A stretch of DNA of 64,000 nt from Pseudoxanthomonas helianthi (GCF_017939625.1 NZ_JAGKTC010000002.1:673592-737591); one strand, 5' to 3'; positions 1 to 10,035 are shown, numbered from the stretch's first letter. A program made the numbers and translations. The notes: generated from the letters alone by a model not told the origin.

Positions 1-167
1 CTCAGCTTCTTCGAATCGTCCAACCCGGCGATCGGACGCGCGGGATCGAGGATGACCGCGGCCACCGCGACCGGACCAGCCAGCGGCCCGCGGCCGGCTT
101 CGTCCACGCCCGCGACCAGGACGGAATCCGCAACAGGAAACAGCGGCAGCGACGTGAGCTTGGTCAT
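1..167 (-). CDS. rnhB: Ribonuclease HII, N-terminal part (runs off window start)
   Basis: RNase HII cleaves the RNA strand of RNA-DNA hybrids and starts removal of single ribonucleotides from DNA. Only the first 55 codons are in the window. The active-site motif [12 protein letters not shown] is visible, with Asp22 and Glu23 as metal ligands, followed by LDDSKKL, typical of the family. The ATG (167-165) overlaps the lpxB stop in an ATGA arrangement, so translation is probably coupled. lpxB-rnhB is the conserved order at the end of the lipid A cluster. The missing remainder lies before position 1. Confidence 0.95.
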   Translation of the reverse strand, partial: MTKLTSLPLFPVADSVLVAGVDEAGRGPLAGPVAVAAVILDPARPIAGLDDSKKL

Positions 168-1327
168 GGCCTGGAGGCGTCCAGCAATTCCGCGACGGCG
201 TCCGCCGCACGCGCGGAAGCATCTTGGCGCAGCTGTTCGTGCAGGCGCAGGTATTCCGGCTGCAGCGCGGCGACGGCGGCCGGGTCGCGCAACCAGTGCA
301 GTACGGCTGCGGCGAGTTGCTCCGGCGTGCAGTCATCCTGCATCAATTCGGGTGCGAGGTCGTGGCCGGCGAGAACGTTGGGCAGCGCATAGCGTTCGGT
401 CTTCAGCATGCCGAACGACTTGACGATGCGGTAGGTCAACGGGGCGATGCGGTACCCGACCACCATCGGCTGCTTGGCCAGCATCGCTTCCAATGCCGCG
501 GTGCCGGAGGCGAGCAGGGTCGCATCGGCGGCGTACAGGCATTCGCGCGCCTGCCCATCGAGCAAGCGCACGTTCGGCAGCTGGAACTTCGCGAGTTGCG
601 CTTCCAGCGCCTGCCGACACGCGGCATTGGCGGCGGGAACGACGATGTGCAGTTCCGCGACGGCGTCCGCGACGAGTTTCGCCGCCGCGAGGAACGGTTC
701 GGCCAGTCGCGCGATTTCGCCGAGGCGCGAGCCGGGCAACACGGCCAGCACCGGGGCGTCGGCAGGCAGCCCGAGCCGTTCCCGGGCAGTGGCGCGGTCG
801 GGATGCAGCGGGATTTCGTCGGCCATCGGATGGCCGACGAAACGCGCATCGACGCCGTGCCTGGCGTAGATCGGCGGCTCCATCGGGAACAGGCACAACA
901 CGCGATCGGCACTGAGCCCGATCTTCCGCGCGCGTTCCTCGCGCCATGCCCACACCGACGGGCTGACGTAATGCACGGTGCGCACGCCACGCTGCTTCAG
1001 CCACCGCTCGACGCCCAGGTTGAAGTCCGGGGCGTCGATGCCGACGAACACGTCCGGTTTCCACGACAGCACGCGTTGGCGGAATTGCCTGCGCAGCTTC
1101 AGCAGGCGCGGCAGGTGGCGCAGCACCTCGGCCAGGCCCATCACGGCCAGTTCGCCGCAGTCGTACCAGGTGTCGCAAGCGGCCGCGCGCATCGCATCGC
1201 CGCCGATGCCGGCGAACTCCGCATCGGGATAACGCTTGCGCAATTCCGCGATCAGCCCCGCGCCGAGACCGTCGCCGGAAGCCTCGCCGGCCACCAGCGC
1301 GATGCGCCTGGTGGGGGCAGTAGGCAT
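164..1327 (-). CDS. lpxB: Lipid-A-disaccharide synthase
   Basis: This GT19 glycosyltransferase joins UDP-2,3-diacylglucosamine and lipid X to make the lipid A disaccharide at the inner membrane. The 387-residue product has the family's usual length. It opens with [12 protein letters not shown], the conserved N-terminal nucleotide-fold motif, and carries [10 protein letters not shown] and [12 protein letters not shown] further on. The start codon overlaps the lpxA stop by one base (TGATG), and the end overlaps rnhB, which indicates a tightly coupled lpxA-lpxB-rnhB transcript. Confidence 0.97.
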   Translation of the reverse strand: MPTAPTRRIALVAGEASGDGLGAGLIAELRKRYPDAEFAGIGGDAMRAAACDTWYDCGELAVMGLAEVLRHLPRLLKLRRQFRQRVLSWKPDVFVGIDAPDFNLGVERWLKQRGVRTVHYVSPSVWAWREERARKIGLSADRVLCLFPMEPPIYARHGVDARFVGHPMADEIPLHPDRATARERLGLPADAPVLAVLPGSRLGEIARLAEPFLAAAKLVADAVAELHIVVPAANAACRQALEAQLAKFQLPNVRLLDGQARECLYAADATLLASGTAALEAMLAKQPMVVGYRIAPLTYRIVKSFGMLKTERYALPNVLAGHDLAPELMQDDCTPEQLAAAVLHWLRDPAAVAALQPEYLRLHEQLRQDASARAADAVAELLDASRP

Positions 1328-2112
1328 CAGCGTTGCAGCGGCCGTTCGCCGCTTTCGATGAAGTCGAGCAGGTCGCGCACGTCGGCGCTGCCGGCGGCCT
1401 GTTCGGCGAGCTGTTGCTTGGCTTCGGCCAATGGCAGGCCCGCGACGTACAGCGTGCGGTAGGCGCGCTTGATCGCCGCGATGCGCTCGGCGTCGAAACC
1501 GCGGCGCTTCAGGCCTTCGCTGTTGATGCCGCGCGGGCGGCCATTGGCTTCGCCGGCCACCATGGTGAACGGCGGCACGTCGCCGGTCAGCAGCACGCCC
1601 ATGCCGATGAAGGCGTGGGCGCCGATCCGGCAGAACTGGTGCGCGCCGGCGAAGCCGCTCATGATCACCCAGTCACCGACGCCGACGTGCCCGGCCAAGG
1701 TGGCGTTGTTGGAGAACACGCAGTGGTTGCCGACGATGCAGTCGTGGGCGACGTGGGTGTAGGCGAGCAGCAGGTTGTCGTTGCCGATGCGGGTGACGCC
1801 GCCGCCGTCGCCGGTGCCGCGGTTCAAGGTGACGAACTCGCGGACGATGTTGCGGTCGCCGATCACCAGCTCGGTGCGTTCGCCGCGGAACTTCTTGTCC
1901 TGCGGATCGCCGCCGATGGCGGCATGGCCGACGAAGTGGTTGTCGCGGCCGATGCGGGCCGGCCCGGTGATGCTGCAATGCGCGCCGACGACGCTGCCGT
2001 CGCCGATCTCGACCTCGGCGCCGACGTGGACGAACGGGCCGATGCGGACGTTCTCGCCCAGCTTCGCCCCGGGCTCGACCACCGCGCTGGGATGGATGAC
2101 GACGCCGGCCAT
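1327..2112 (-). CDS. lpxA: Acyl-ACP-UDP-N-acetylglucosamine O-acyltransferase
   Basis: LpxA performs the first step of lipid A synthesis, moving a hydroxyacyl chain from ACP to the 3-OH of UDP-GlcNAc. The 261-residue protein shows left-handed beta-helix hexapeptide repeats from residue 5 on ([24 protein letters not shown]), the catalytic histidine region [13 protein letters not shown] and an alpha-helical C-terminus. The start at 2112 ([11 protein letters not shown]) fits the family. Its upstream leader is one arm of a 32-bp inverted repeat, so the ribosome binding site (CAGG) would lie in a stem if that hairpin forms. fabZ precedes it across an unusually long 264-bp gap. Confidence 0.97.
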   Translation of the reverse strand: MAGVVIHPSAVVEPGAKLGENVRIGPFVHVGAEVEIGDGSVVGAHCSITGPARIGRDNHFVGHAAIGGDPQDKKFRGERTELVIGDRNIVREFVTLNRGTGDGGGVTRIGNDNLLLAYTHVAHDCIVGNHCVFSNNATLAGHVGVGDWVIMSGFAGAHQFCRIGAHAFIGMGVLLTGDVPPFTMVAGEANGRPRGINSEGLKRRGFDAERIAAIKRAYRTLYVAGLPLAEAKQQLAEQAAGSADVRDLLDFIESGERPLQR

Positions 2113-2113
2113 C

Positions 2114-2378
2114 AGGGCCTGCCCATGCCATCTGGACTGGCCACGTTATCGTGTCCGGCTGTCAGGCGGCCGCGCGCGGCGCAGCGGCAGGCTGGCCGCC
2201 TGTCCAAGCCGCGCGCGGCCGCCTGACAGCCGGACACGGCAACCCGGAGGGCCGCGCTTGGGTGCGCGCGGTGCAGCGTCATCACTCGGTCACTTATCGA
2301 CATAAGTTCTCTCGTTCTTCCTTGCCCCGCACGCACCCAAGCGCGGCGTGGCCAGTCCAGATGGCATGGGCAGGCCCT
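2114..2378. repeat. Nested inverted-repeat element filling the fabZ-lpxA gap
   Basis: The gap consists almost entirely of three inverted repeats. An outer perfect 32-bp pair lies at 2114-2145 and 2347-2378. Inside it are a perfect 31-bp pair at 2150-2180 and 2208-2238 (27-nt loop) and a perfect 16-bp pair at 2251-2266 and 2332-2347. The outer arms abut the lpxA start codon and overlap the fabZ stop codon. I see no convincing target-site duplication and no transposase. It could be a MITE-like insertion or a very stable RNA structure in the fabZ-lpxA transcript. Confidence 0.85.
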
Positions 2379-2832
2379 AGCCCTGGGCCTCGGCGCAAAG
2401 CACCTCCGCGCTGGCGGCGACTTCGCCGCCAACGCGGGCCTCGCACGAGTACAGCGACATGTTGCGGATGTTGCGCTTCAGTTCGACATGCAGTTCCAGC
2501 ACGTCGCCCGGCACGACCATGCGCGCGAAGCGCGCGTTGTCGATCTTCACCAGGTAGAACAGCTTGTCGCCGGCGACGCGGCCGTTGGAGAGTTGGCTCA
2601 GCAGGCCGCCGGCCTGGGCCAGCGCCTCGATCACCAGCACGCCGGGCATCACCGGATGTCCCGGGAAATGCCCCTGGAAGAAAGGTTCGTTGATGGTGAC
2701 GTTCTTGTGGGCGACGATGCGCTTGTGCGGTTCCAGCGCGACTACGCGATCCACCAGAAGGAACGGGTAGCGATGCGGGATCAGGGTATGGATGCGGGTC
2801 ACATCCACCGGCAGGGTCACGGTGTCGTTCAT
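2377..2832 (-). CDS. fabZ: (3R)-hydroxyacyl-ACP dehydratase
   Basis: FabZ dehydrates 3-hydroxyacyl-ACP in fatty acid elongation. Its substrate is the same pool LpxA and LpxD draw on, which explains its place in the lipid A cluster. The 151-residue hotdog-fold protein has the catalytic motif [12 protein letters not shown] at residues 54-65 and the partner glutamate in [10 protein letters not shown]. The start ([10 protein letters not shown]) overlaps the lpxD stop as ATGA. The stop codon TAG overlaps the right arm of the nested inverted-repeat element. Confidence 0.96.
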   Translation of the reverse strand: MNDTVTLPVDVTRIHTLIPHRYPFLLVDRVVALEPHKRIVAHKNVTINEPFFQGHFPGHPVMPGVLVIEALAQAGGLLSQLSNGRVAGDKLFYLVKIDNARFARMVVPGDVLELHVELKRNIRNMSLYSCEARVGGEVAASAEVLCAEAQG

Positions 2833-3851
2833 TCGGTTTCCTTGCTGCTTGCGCCTACGCGGCGCGCGAGGGCGTCGAGTTGCTTGAAGCGGGCGGCGTT
2901 CTTGCGCCAGGTGCGATTGTCGGTGAGCGGCGTGCCCGAGGAATATTCGCCCGGCTCGCGGATCGAGCTGGTCACCAGCGACATCGCGGTGATGGTGACC
3001 TTGTCGCAGATCTCCAGGTGGCCGAGCACGCCCGCCGCGCCGCCGATCAGGCAGTAGCGGCCGATCTTCGCGCTGCCCGCGGCGGCGCTGCATCCGGCCA
3101 TCGCGGTATGCGCGCCGATGCGCACGTTGTGGCCGATCTGCACCAGGTTGTCGAGGCGCACGTCCTCTTCCAGCACGGTATCGTCGAGCGCGCCGCGGTC
3201 GATGCAGGTGTTCGCGCCGATCTCGCAATCGTCGCCGACGACCACGCCGCCGAGTTGCGGCACGTTGAGCCACTTGCCGGCTTCCATCGCCAAGCCGAAG
3301 CCGGCCGCGCCCAGCACGGCCCCCGGCAGGATGCGCACGCGCTTGCCCAGGCGCACGCGAGCCACCAGGGTGACCCGCGCCTGCAACTCGCAATCGGCGT
3401 CCAGCGAACAGTCTTCGCCGATGCTGCAGTTCGGGCCGATCACGCAACCCGGACCGATCTTCGAACGCGCCCCGATGCTGACGAACGGGCCGATGTGCGC
3501 CTCCGGCGAAACTTCGGCGCTGTCGTCGATCGCCGCGCTGGGATGGATGCCGGCCGGGCGCGGCGGCCGTGGCTCGAACAGCGCGGCGATCTTCGCGAAC
3601 GCGCTGTACGGATCGCGTGCGACCAAGGCCGTGTGCGGCGCCAGTTCCGCGTCTTCGGCGCGCAACACGACGATGCCGGCATGGCTGCCGGGCAACTGGT
3701 TGCGATATTTCGAATTGGCGAGGAAGGCGAGCTGGTGCGGCCTTGCGGCGGCCAGGGTCGCCACGCCGCTCACAACGGCCCCGGCGTCGCCGTGCACGGA
3801 TAGGGCGAAGCGCTCGGCGAGCTCGGCGGCGGTGATCTGGAAGGCGTCCAC
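2829..3851 (-). CDS. lpxD: UDP-3-O-acylglucosamine N-acyltransferase
   Basis: LpxD adds the second, N-linked acyl chain in lipid A synthesis. I place the start at the GTG at 3851 (VDAFQITAAELAERF), giving 340 residues, the normal LpxD length, with the N-terminal uridine-binding domain at the very front. The reading frame stays open upstream to 4112, but that stretch runs through a terminator hairpin and the bamA end, so it is not coding. The left-handed helix spans about residues 100-300 and contains the catalytic His motif IGHNVRIGAHT. No strong Shine-Dalgarno is visible, so the exact start is moderately certain. Confidence 0.93.
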   Translation of the reverse strand: MDAFQITAAELAERFALSVHGDAGAVVSGVATLAAARPHQLAFLANSKYRNQLPGSHAGIVVLRAEDAELAPHTALVARDPYSAFAKIAALFEPRPPRPAGIHPSAAIDDSAEVSPEAHIGPFVSIGARSKIGPGCVIGPNCSIGEDCSLDADCELQARVTLVARVRLGKRVRILPGAVLGAAGFGLAMEAGKWLNVPQLGGVVVGDDCEIGANTCIDRGALDDTVLEEDVRLDNLVQIGHNVRIGAHTAMAGCSAAAGSAKIGRYCLIGGAAGVLGHLEICDKVTITAMSLVTSSIREPGEYSSGTPLTDNRTWRKNAARFKQLDALARRVGASSKETE

Positions 3852-3918
3852 GTCGCCACAGTTTAACGGGTGGGCCCCTGCCCGCGAAAGGAAAGCCCGG
3901 CAGCCGCAGTACCAAAAG

Positions 3919-3941
3919 AAGGCCCGGACGAGCCGGGCCTT
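3919..3941 (-). terminator. Intrinsic terminator after bamA
   Basis: A 9-bp perfect stem (3919-3927 with 3933-3941, 5-nt loop) is followed on the minus strand by a T-rich run (CTTCTTTT). It lies 22 bases past the bamA stop and upstream of lpxD. Transcription of lpxD-fabZ-lpxA-lpxB therefore either reads through or starts from a separate promoter. Confidence 0.85.
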
Positions 3942-3963
3942 GTCGATACCATGGCGAATGGCG

Positions 3964-6453
3964 TCAGAAGCCGCCGCCGAAGGTGAACTGCAGGCGCTCG
4001 ATTTCGTCGCCTTCTTCCTTGCGCAGCGGGAAGGCGTAGCTGATCGAAATCGGGCCCACCGGCGCGCGCCACAGCAGGGCCACGCCAGCCGATGCGCGCA
4101 GTTCGTTGGCATCGAAGTTCTTGGTGCCGTCGAATACGTTGCCGAAATCGAGGAACGCGGACACGCGCGCGGCGCGGCTGTCGAACAGCTTGGGGAAGAT
4201 CAGTTCGATCGAGCCGGTGGTCTTCACCGAGCCGCCGAGCGGCTGGCCGTTCGTGTAGTAGGTGTCGTAAGCGCGTGGGCCGAGGGTGTTGTCGCGGAAG
4301 CCACGCACCGAACGAGTACCGCCGGCGTAGAAGTTCTCGAAGAACGGCAAACCGGAGGCGGTGACCGTACGGCGGTTGGCCGTTGGGTTGCTGCCGCAAT
4401 CCACCGATTTGTTGTAGGCCAAAGTGGTAGATGTGGCGGGAACGGTGATCCAGCACAGGTCGCGCGTGGTGTCGCTGCCATAGCTGTCGCCGTAACCGAG
4501 CTCCGCGCCAGTGCGCAACACCAGGGCCGGGCTCAGCGACCAGTACTTGGAAAATTCGTAGTTCAGCTTGTAGTACTCGACGGTTGAGCCGGGCAAGGTG
4601 ATTTCCGCCGACAGGCGCTGGTAGGTACCGCGGGTCGGCATGAAATAATCGTTGCGGGTGTCGCGCGCCCAGCCCAGTTCGGTGCGCCAGGCATGGAAGG
4701 TCCGGTTGCCGATTGCGTCGATGTAGTCGACGATCGACTGCGGAGTTCCTCCTGAAGTCAGGATCTCGTTCGAATCGATGCCAAACATCAGGCTGACGCT
4801 GTCGAATTCCGTCAGCGGTATGCCCAGCACCGCCTGGGCGGCCGCATTGGTGGTCGAGTACGACGCCGTGTTGAAGTCGGAATAATCGAACTCGCGCCAC
4901 GACAGGTTGTAGCCCAGCGACATGCCTTCGTCGGTGAAGTACGGGTTGCGGAACGAGAACGCATAGCGCTGCAGGTAGTTGCTGCGCGAGGCTTCGACCG
5001 AAACCTGGTTACCACGGCCGAGGAAGTTGTTCTGCGACAGCTGCACCGAGGTGGTCAGGCCGGACAGCTGCGAATAGCCCAGGCCGAAGGTGAAGCTGCC
5101 GGAAGTGGTTTCCTTGACCGTGTAGACCACGTCGACCTGGTCGCTGGTGCCGGGTACGGCCGGGGTTTCGACGTCGACGGTTTCGAAGTAACCCAGCTGC
5201 TGCAGGCGCACCTTGGAACGGTCGATCGCGGCCTGCGAGTACCAGGTGCCTTCGAACTGGCGCATTTCACGCCGCAGGACTTCGTCGGAAGTACGGCTGT
5301 TGCCCTTGAACACGATCTGGCGCACGTTGACGCGCGGGCCGGGTACGACCTGCAGGTTGATCGCGACGGTACGACCCGTCCGGTCGACGGTGGGGATCGG
5401 GTTGACCTTGGCGAAGGCGTAGCCGATGTTCGACAGCGTCATCGTGATGCCGTCCGAAGTGGCTTCGAGCAGGCGGCGGGAGAAGATCTGCCCCTTCTTC
5501 ACGAAGACCAAGCGTTCGATGTTCTCGCGCGGAAGCACGGTGTCGCCGCTGATGTTGACATCGGAAATCTTGTAGATCTCGCCTTCGGTGATGCCGGCGG
5601 TCAGGAACATGTCGCGCTTGTCGGGACTGATCGACACCTGGGTCGAATCGACGCTGAAATCGACGTAGCCGCGGTCGAGGTAGTAGTTATTGAGCTTTTC
5701 CAGGTCGCCGGACAGCTTTTCGCGCGAGTACTGGTCGTCGCGGCGGTACCACGACAGCCAGTTGTGCTCCTTCGATTCCCAGCTGTCGGTGATGTCCTTC
5801 TCGGTGTAGGTCTCGTTGCCGATCAGGTTGACGTGGCGGATCTTCGCGGCCTTGCCTTCCTTGATCGCGATGGTCACGTCGACGCGGTTGCGGTCGAGCT
5901 GGGTCACCGTCGGGTTGATCTCGGCGTTGTACTTGCCGCGGTTGTTGTAGGCGCGCTTCAGTTCCTGGGTGACGCGGTCCAGGCTGAGGCGGTCGAAGGT
6001 CTCGCCCTCGGCGATGCCGATGTCCTTCAGGTTCTTGGTCAGGTCTTCGGTCTTCAGGTCCTTGTTGCCGGTCAGGGTCAGCTTGTTGATGGCCGGACGC
6101 TCGGACACGGTGACCACGAGGATGTCGCCCTGGCGGTCGAGGCGGACGTCTTCGAAGAAGCCGGTCTTGTACAGGGCACGGATGGCGTCGCCGACCTTGG
6201 CCGAATCGACGGTATCGCCGCGCTCGATCGGCAGGTAGGTCAGCACGGTGCCGGCGGAGACGCGCTGCGCGCCGTCGATGCGGATGTCGCTGACCACGAA
6301 GCTGCCCGGGCTGGGCGCGGTCGGCGTTCCGAAGGCCGGCACGGCCAGCGGCGGCTCCTGGGCCGTCTGTGCCCAGGCCGGCGCCGCAATGGCCGAGGCC
6401 AGGGCGAGGGCGAGCAGGCGGCGGGAGGGGAGGCGCATCGTCGGTGCCGTCAT
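3964..6453 (-). CDS. bamA: Outer membrane protein assembly factor BamA
   Basis: BamA is the Omp85 channel that folds beta-barrel proteins into the outer membrane. The 829-residue product has a signal peptide (residues 1-28, ending APAWA), five POTRA domains (about 45-440) and a C-terminal 16-strand barrel. The barrel includes a VRGF motif (SVRGFRDN) and ends in FGGGF with a terminal Phe, the outer-membrane signature. The start at 6453 is supported by a GGAAG ribosome binding site seven bases upstream. An in-frame ATG at 6438 is a weaker alternative. It follows rseP, as is usual, but the expected skp gene is absent downstream. Confidence 0.97.
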   Translation of the reverse strand: MTAPTMRLPSRRLLALALASAIAAPAWAQTAQEPPLAVPAFGTPTAPSPGSFVVSDIRIDGAQRVSAGTVLTYLPIERGDTVDSAKVGDAIRALYKTGFFEDVRLDRQGDILVVTVSERPAINKLTLTGNKDLKTEDLTKNLKDIGIAEGETFDRLSLDRVTQELKRAYNNRGKYNAEINPTVTQLDRNRVDVTIAIKEGKAAKIRHVNLIGNETYTEKDITDSWESKEHNWLSWYRRDDQYSREKLSGDLEKLNNYYLDRGYVDFSVDSTQVSISPDKRDMFLTAGITEGEIYKISDVNISGDTVLPRENIERLVFVKKGQIFSRRLLEATSDGITMTLSNIGYAFAKVNPIPTVDRTGRTVAINLQVVPGPRVNVRQIVFKGNSRTSDEVLRREMRQFEGTWYSQAAIDRSKVRLQQLGYFETVDVETPAVPGTSDQVDVVYTVKETTSGSFTFGLGYSQLSGLTTSVQLSQNNFLGRGNQVSVEASRSNYLQRYAFSFRNPYFTDEGMSLGYNLSWREFDYSDFNTASYSTTNAAAQAVLGIPLTEFDSVSLMFGIDSNEILTSGGTPQSIVDYIDAIGNRTFHAWRTELGWARDTRNDYFMPTRGTYQRLSAEITLPGSTVEYYKLNYEFSKYWSLSPALVLRTGAELGYGDSYGSDTTRDLCWITVPATSTTLAYNKSVDCGSNPTANRRTVTASGLPFFENFYAGGTRSVRGFRDNTLGPRAYDTYYTNGQPLGGSVKTTGSIELIFPKLFDSRAARVSAFLDFGNVFDGTKNFDANELRASAGVALLWRAPVGPISISYAFPLRKEEGDEIERLQFTFGGGF

Positions 6454-6542
6454 TGGAACTTCCGGTTGGGGATCGCGGGTGGGGGGCAAGGGAGGCTGGA
6501 GCAGGGATTGGAGGGCCGTGGCGGCATTAGGTTCCGCAATCA

Positions 6543-7913
6543 TCAGAATGGCAGCCGCAGGATGTCGTTGTACAAGGCCAGGCCCATCAAGCCGGCCAGC
6601 GCCGCCAGACCGGCGTATTGCCCGGCAGCCATGGCGCGCTCGCTGAGCGGGCTGCCCTTGACCAACTCGATAAGGTAATACAGCAGGTGGCCGCCATCCA
6701 AGACAGGGATCGGCAGCAGGTTGATGATGGCCAGGCTCAGCGATACCGCGCCCAGGAACCACAGGAACCAGCCCAGGCCGCGTTCGGCGCTGGCGTTGGC
6801 GGCGCGGGCAATGGTGATGGTGCCCGACAGGTTCTTCACCGAGGCCTGGCCGACCAGCATGCGCCGCATCATGCCCAGCGAGTCGGAAGCGATCTTGCCG
6901 GTCTCGCGGAACGCGGCAGGGATGGCGGCCAGCGGATTGAGGCGCTGCAGCGCGTCGTACGGGGGCATCTCGGTGGCTTTCGCTTCGATGCCCAGGCCCC
7001 AGTATTCGACGCCATCCGGCGTCTTCATCCGGCGCGGGGCCATCGGGAAGGCCAGGCGCTCGCCTTCGCGGTCGACCTCGACCATTGCTTCGCCACCGCG
7101 CTGGCCGAGCACGGCGACCTTGGCCTGGAGGTCGGCGAGGTCGTGGATCGGCGCCCCGTCGATGGCGGTGATCTGGTCGTCGGGCTGCAGGCTGGCCGCG
7201 GCCGGCGAACCCGGCGCGATCTTGCCGATCACGGCCGGAGGTAACTGGAACTGCCAAGCCATTCCGGCCAAACCCAGGACGTTTTCCTGGTCGAACCCGG
7301 CCGGCAGTTGCGACAGCTTCAGGGTATGCGTGGAAACGTCGCCGTCCGCGCTTTCGGCTTCGATCCTGGCGTCCTGTCCGTCGATCGCGGCGATGGTCAG
7401 CGCAGTCGCCGCGTCGCTCCACGTGGCCACCTCGCGGTCGCCGACTTTGACGATGCGCTCGCCGCGCTGCAGGCCGGCCTGCGCGGCCAGCCCCTGCACG
7501 TGGCCGACAGTGGCCGAATAGTCCTGCTTGCCGACCACGAACATCGCCCACAGCAAGGCCACGCACAGCACCAGGTTGGCGATCGGGCCGGCCGCCACGA
7601 TGGCGATGCGCTGGGCCACCGGCTTGCGGTTGAAGGCCTGCGCGCGGTCGCTGGCTGCGACCGGCGCGTCGCCTTCGTCCAGGGTGTTCTCGTCCAGCAT
7701 CTTCACGTAGCCGCCGAGGGGAATGGCGGCGATGCAGAACTCGGTACCGTGGCGGTCGCGGCGCGACCACAGCGGCTTGCCGAAGCCGACCGAGAAGCGC
7801 AGCACCTTGACCCCGCAGCGGCGCGCGACCCAGTAGTGGCCGAATTCGTGGAAGGTCACCAGCACGCCCAGCGCGACCAACATCCACCAGATTGAGCCGA
7901 CCAATTCACTCAT
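6543..7913 (-). CDS. rseP: RIP metalloprotease RseP (site-2 protease)
   Basis: RseP cuts anti-sigma factors such as RseA within the inner membrane during envelope stress and clears signal-peptide remnants. The zinc motif HEFGH is at residues 22-26 in the first membrane segment, and the third ligand region LDGG is near residue 406. PDZ domains lie between, with recognisable GDREV and QPDDQITAIDG stretches. I use the ATG at 7913 (MSELVGSIWW). A GTG at 7922 is possible and would add three residues. It lies between dxr and bamA, the standard neighbourhood. Confidence 0.95.
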   Translation of the reverse strand: MSELVGSIWWMLVALGVLVTFHEFGHYWVARRCGVKVLRFSVGFGKPLWSRRDRHGTEFCIAAIPLGGYVKMLDENTLDEGDAPVAASDRAQAFNRKPVAQRIAIVAAGPIANLVLCVALLWAMFVVGKQDYSATVGHVQGLAAQAGLQRGERIVKVGDREVATWSDAATALTIAAIDGQDARIEAESADGDVSTHTLKLSQLPAGFDQENVLGLAGMAWQFQLPPAVIGKIAPGSPAAASLQPDDQITAIDGAPIHDLADLQAKVAVLGQRGGEAMVEVDREGERLAFPMAPRRMKTPDGVEYWGLGIEAKATEMPPYDALQRLNPLAAIPAAFRETGKIASDSLGMMRRMLVGQASVKNLSGTITIARAANASAERGLGWFLWFLGAVSLSLAIINLLPIPVLDGGHLLYYLIELVKGSPLSERAMAAGQYAGLAALAGLMGLALYNDILRLPF

Positions 7914-7922
7914 TGTGTTCAC

Positions 7923-9116
7923 TCATGGGGCGAACTGGGCGATCCGTTGGGAAGCGAAAGCGCGGGCCTGCGCATCGGCCGCCAGCAGCGCCTCCAGCGA
8001 ATCGGCCGGGGTGGCGGGCAGGGCGGCAAGGGTGTCCTCGACCAGCGCAGGAATGGCTAGGAAACCGATTGCGCCCTGAAGAAAGGCTGAAACGGCCACT
8101 TCATTCGCCGCGTTGAGAACGGCCGGCGCGGTGCCGCCCGCCACCAGCGATTGCCGGGCGAGACGCAGGCAGGGGAAAGCGTCCAGGTCCGGCGCTTCGA
8201 ATTCCAGCTTGCCGTGCGCCAGCAGGTCCAGTCCAGCCACGCCGGATTCGATGCGTTCGGGCCAACCCAGGCCGACCGCCAAGGCGGTGCGCATGTCCGG
8301 CAGGCCGAGTTGCGCCAGCGTGGACCCGTCGCTGAACTCGACCAGCGCGTGCACCAGGCTCTGCGGATGCACCAGCACGCCGAGTTGTTCGTCGGGCAGG
8401 CCGAACAGATGGTGGGCTTCGATGACTTCCAGGCCCTTGTTCATCAACGTGGCCGAATCGACCGAGATCTTCGGCCCCATCGACCATTTCGGGTGGGCCA
8501 CGGCCTGCGCGGGGGTTACTTCGCCCAGTTCGGCGCGGCGGCGGCCACGGAACGGGCCGCCCGAGGCGGTGAGCACGACCCGCCGCACATCGCCCTGAGC
8601 GCGGCATGAACGCAGGCATTGGAAGACCGCGTTGTGTTCGCTGTCGATCGGCACGATTTCAGCGCCGGCGCTGGTCGCTGCGCGCATCAGCAGTTCGCCG
8701 GCCAGCACCAGGGATTCCTTGTTCGCCAGCAGCAGGCGCTTGCCCGCCCGCGCCGAGGCGAGGGTGGACGGCAGGCCGGCCGCGCCGACAATCGCCGCGA
8801 CCACGCTGTCGCATGCGTCGCCGGCGACCAGCGCGTCGAGCGCTTCCATGCCGGCGTGCGCCTCGGTGGGCAGGCCGGCGGCGCGCAGGCCATCGCGCAG
8901 CGCGACATGGCCGGCGGGGTCGGCGATCACCGCGTGGTCCGGACGGTGTTTCCGGCACAACTCGAGCAGTGCCTCGACCTTGCTGCCTGCGGCCAGCACG
9001 CTGGCGCGGAAACGGTCGGGGTGGCGCGCGATCACGTCCAGCGCGGACGCGCCGATCGAGCCGGTTGCGCCGAGAACCGCGATCCGACGAATGGAGGAAT
9101 GGCCCGCCGCGCTCAT
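7923..9116 (-). CDS. dxr: 1-deoxy-D-xylulose 5-phosphate reductoisomerase
   Basis: Dxr converts DXP to 2-C-methyl-D-erythritol 4-phosphate, the committed step of the MEP isoprenoid pathway. The NADPH-binding motif GATGSIG is at residues 16-22. The conserved LLANKESLV and [13 protein letters not shown] segments follow, then the flexible-loop region [16 protein letters not shown]. Length is 397 residues, typical. One base separates its start from the cdsA stop. Together with uppS and cdsA it supplies isoprenoid carriers and phospholipid precursors for the envelope. Confidence 0.97.
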   Translation of the reverse strand: MSAAGHSSIRRIAVLGATGSIGASALDVIARHPDRFRASVLAAGSKVEALLELCRKHRPDHAVIADPAGHVALRDGLRAAGLPTEAHAGMEALDALVAGDACDSVVAAIVGAAGLPSTLASARAGKRLLLANKESLVLAGELLMRAATSAGAEIVPIDSEHNAVFQCLRSCRAQGDVRRVVLTASGGPFRGRRRAELGEVTPAQAVAHPKWSMGPKISVDSATLMNKGLEVIEAHHLFGLPDEQLGVLVHPQSLVHALVEFSDGSTLAQLGLPDMRTALAVGLGWPERIESGVAGLDLLAHGKLEFEAPDLDAFPCLRLARQSLVAGGTAPAVLNAANEVAVSAFLQGAIGFLAIPALVEDTLAALPATPADSLEALLAADAQARAFASQRIAQFAP

Positions 9117-9117
9117 C

Positions 9118-9993
9118 TCACAATCCCAGCAGGTCCTTGCCCAGTGCGAATACCGGCAACGCGGCGAACACGCCGTCGAGGCGGTCGAGCACGCCGCCGT
9201 GGCCCGGGATCAGGTTGCTGGAGTCCTTGGCGCCCACGTGACGCTTGAGCAGGCTTTCGAACAGATCGCCGACGACCGACGCCAACACGGTGACGGCCGC
9301 CAATCCGGCCATCGCCGGCACCTGCGCCACGGTCAGCCCGGCGAACGATGCCAGCAACAGGCCGACGCCGACGCCGGCGAACAGGCCGCCCAGCACGCCT
9401 TCCCAGGTCTTGTTCGGGCTGATGTTCGGGGCCAGCTTGCGCCGGACCAGCTTGCCGCCGAAATGGCGGCCGGCGAAATACGCGCCGCTGTCGGCGGCCC
9501 AGACGATGGCGAGCGCGGCCAGCAGCCAGACATGGCCTTGGCGGATGTCGGCCACACCGGTCGGGTCGGCGTCCTGCACGTGGATCAGGCCCAGCGCGCA
9601 CCAGGCGGGCACCACCGACAGCGTGCCGGCGGCCAGCTTGAACATCCGCGCCCAGGTCTCGTGGTCGGATGCGAAGCGGGGAAAACGCAGCCACAGCAGG
9701 GCGAACAGCCACCACACCGTGCCGACCAGGATCACCAGCTGGAACAGCACCGGCGAAAACCCGCTGCTGTCGCGCGAGGCCCACACCAGCAGCACCATCA
9801 GCAGCAGGTTGGCCACCAGCAGCACGGTGCGGGCCAGCGTGTCGTCGACTTCGGCCAGCTTGAACCACTCCCACAGTGCGACCAGGAACACCAGCGCCGC
9901 GGCGACCAGCAGCCATTGCGTGGGTAGCAACAGGATGCCGGCGATGGCGAACGGGATCATCACCAGGGCGGCGAGCACGCGGGTCTTGGTCAT
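9118..9993 (-). CDS. cdsA: Phosphatidate cytidylyltransferase
   Basis: CdsA makes CDP-diacylglycerol from phosphatidic acid and CTP, the branch point of phospholipid synthesis. The 291-residue protein is strongly hydrophobic, with about eight membrane segments. It ends with the family signature around residues 247-273 ([21 protein letters not shown], then LDRLDG). It lies between uppS and dxr. The gap to uppS is 169 bp and contains a 25-bp inverted repeat, unlike the tight spacing elsewhere in this cluster. Confidence 0.96.
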   Translation of the reverse strand: MTKTRVLAALVMIPFAIAGILLLPTQWLLVAAALVFLVALWEWFKLAEVDDTLARTVLLVANLLLMVLLVWASRDSSGFSPVLFQLVILVGTVWWLFALLWLRFPRFASDHETWARMFKLAAGTLSVVPAWCALGLIHVQDADPTGVADIRQGHVWLLAALAIVWAADSGAYFAGRHFGGKLVRRKLAPNISPNKTWEGVLGGLFAGVGVGLLLASFAGLTVAQVPAMAGLAAVTVLASVVGDLFESLLKRHVGAKDSSNLIPGHGGVLDRLDGVFAALPVFALGKDLLGL

Positions 9994-10035
9994 GCTTCGG
10001 CCCCTGGGAACGGTTCGCGATTTTGGTCGAAAGCA

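Noticed and set aside
224-1462. Long plus-strand frame opposite lpxB
   Set aside because: An antisense shadow common in GC-rich DNA; the opposite strand encodes complete LpxB.
2112-2432. Minus-strand reading frame of 106 codons across the fabZ-lpxA gap
   Set aside because: It consists of the nested inverted repeats and the fabZ end in another frame, with no family features and no ribosome binding site.
3852-4112. N-terminal extension of lpxD
   Set aside because: It would run through the bamA terminator and the end of bamA. LpxD proteins begin at the uridine-binding domain, which the GTG at 3851 provides.
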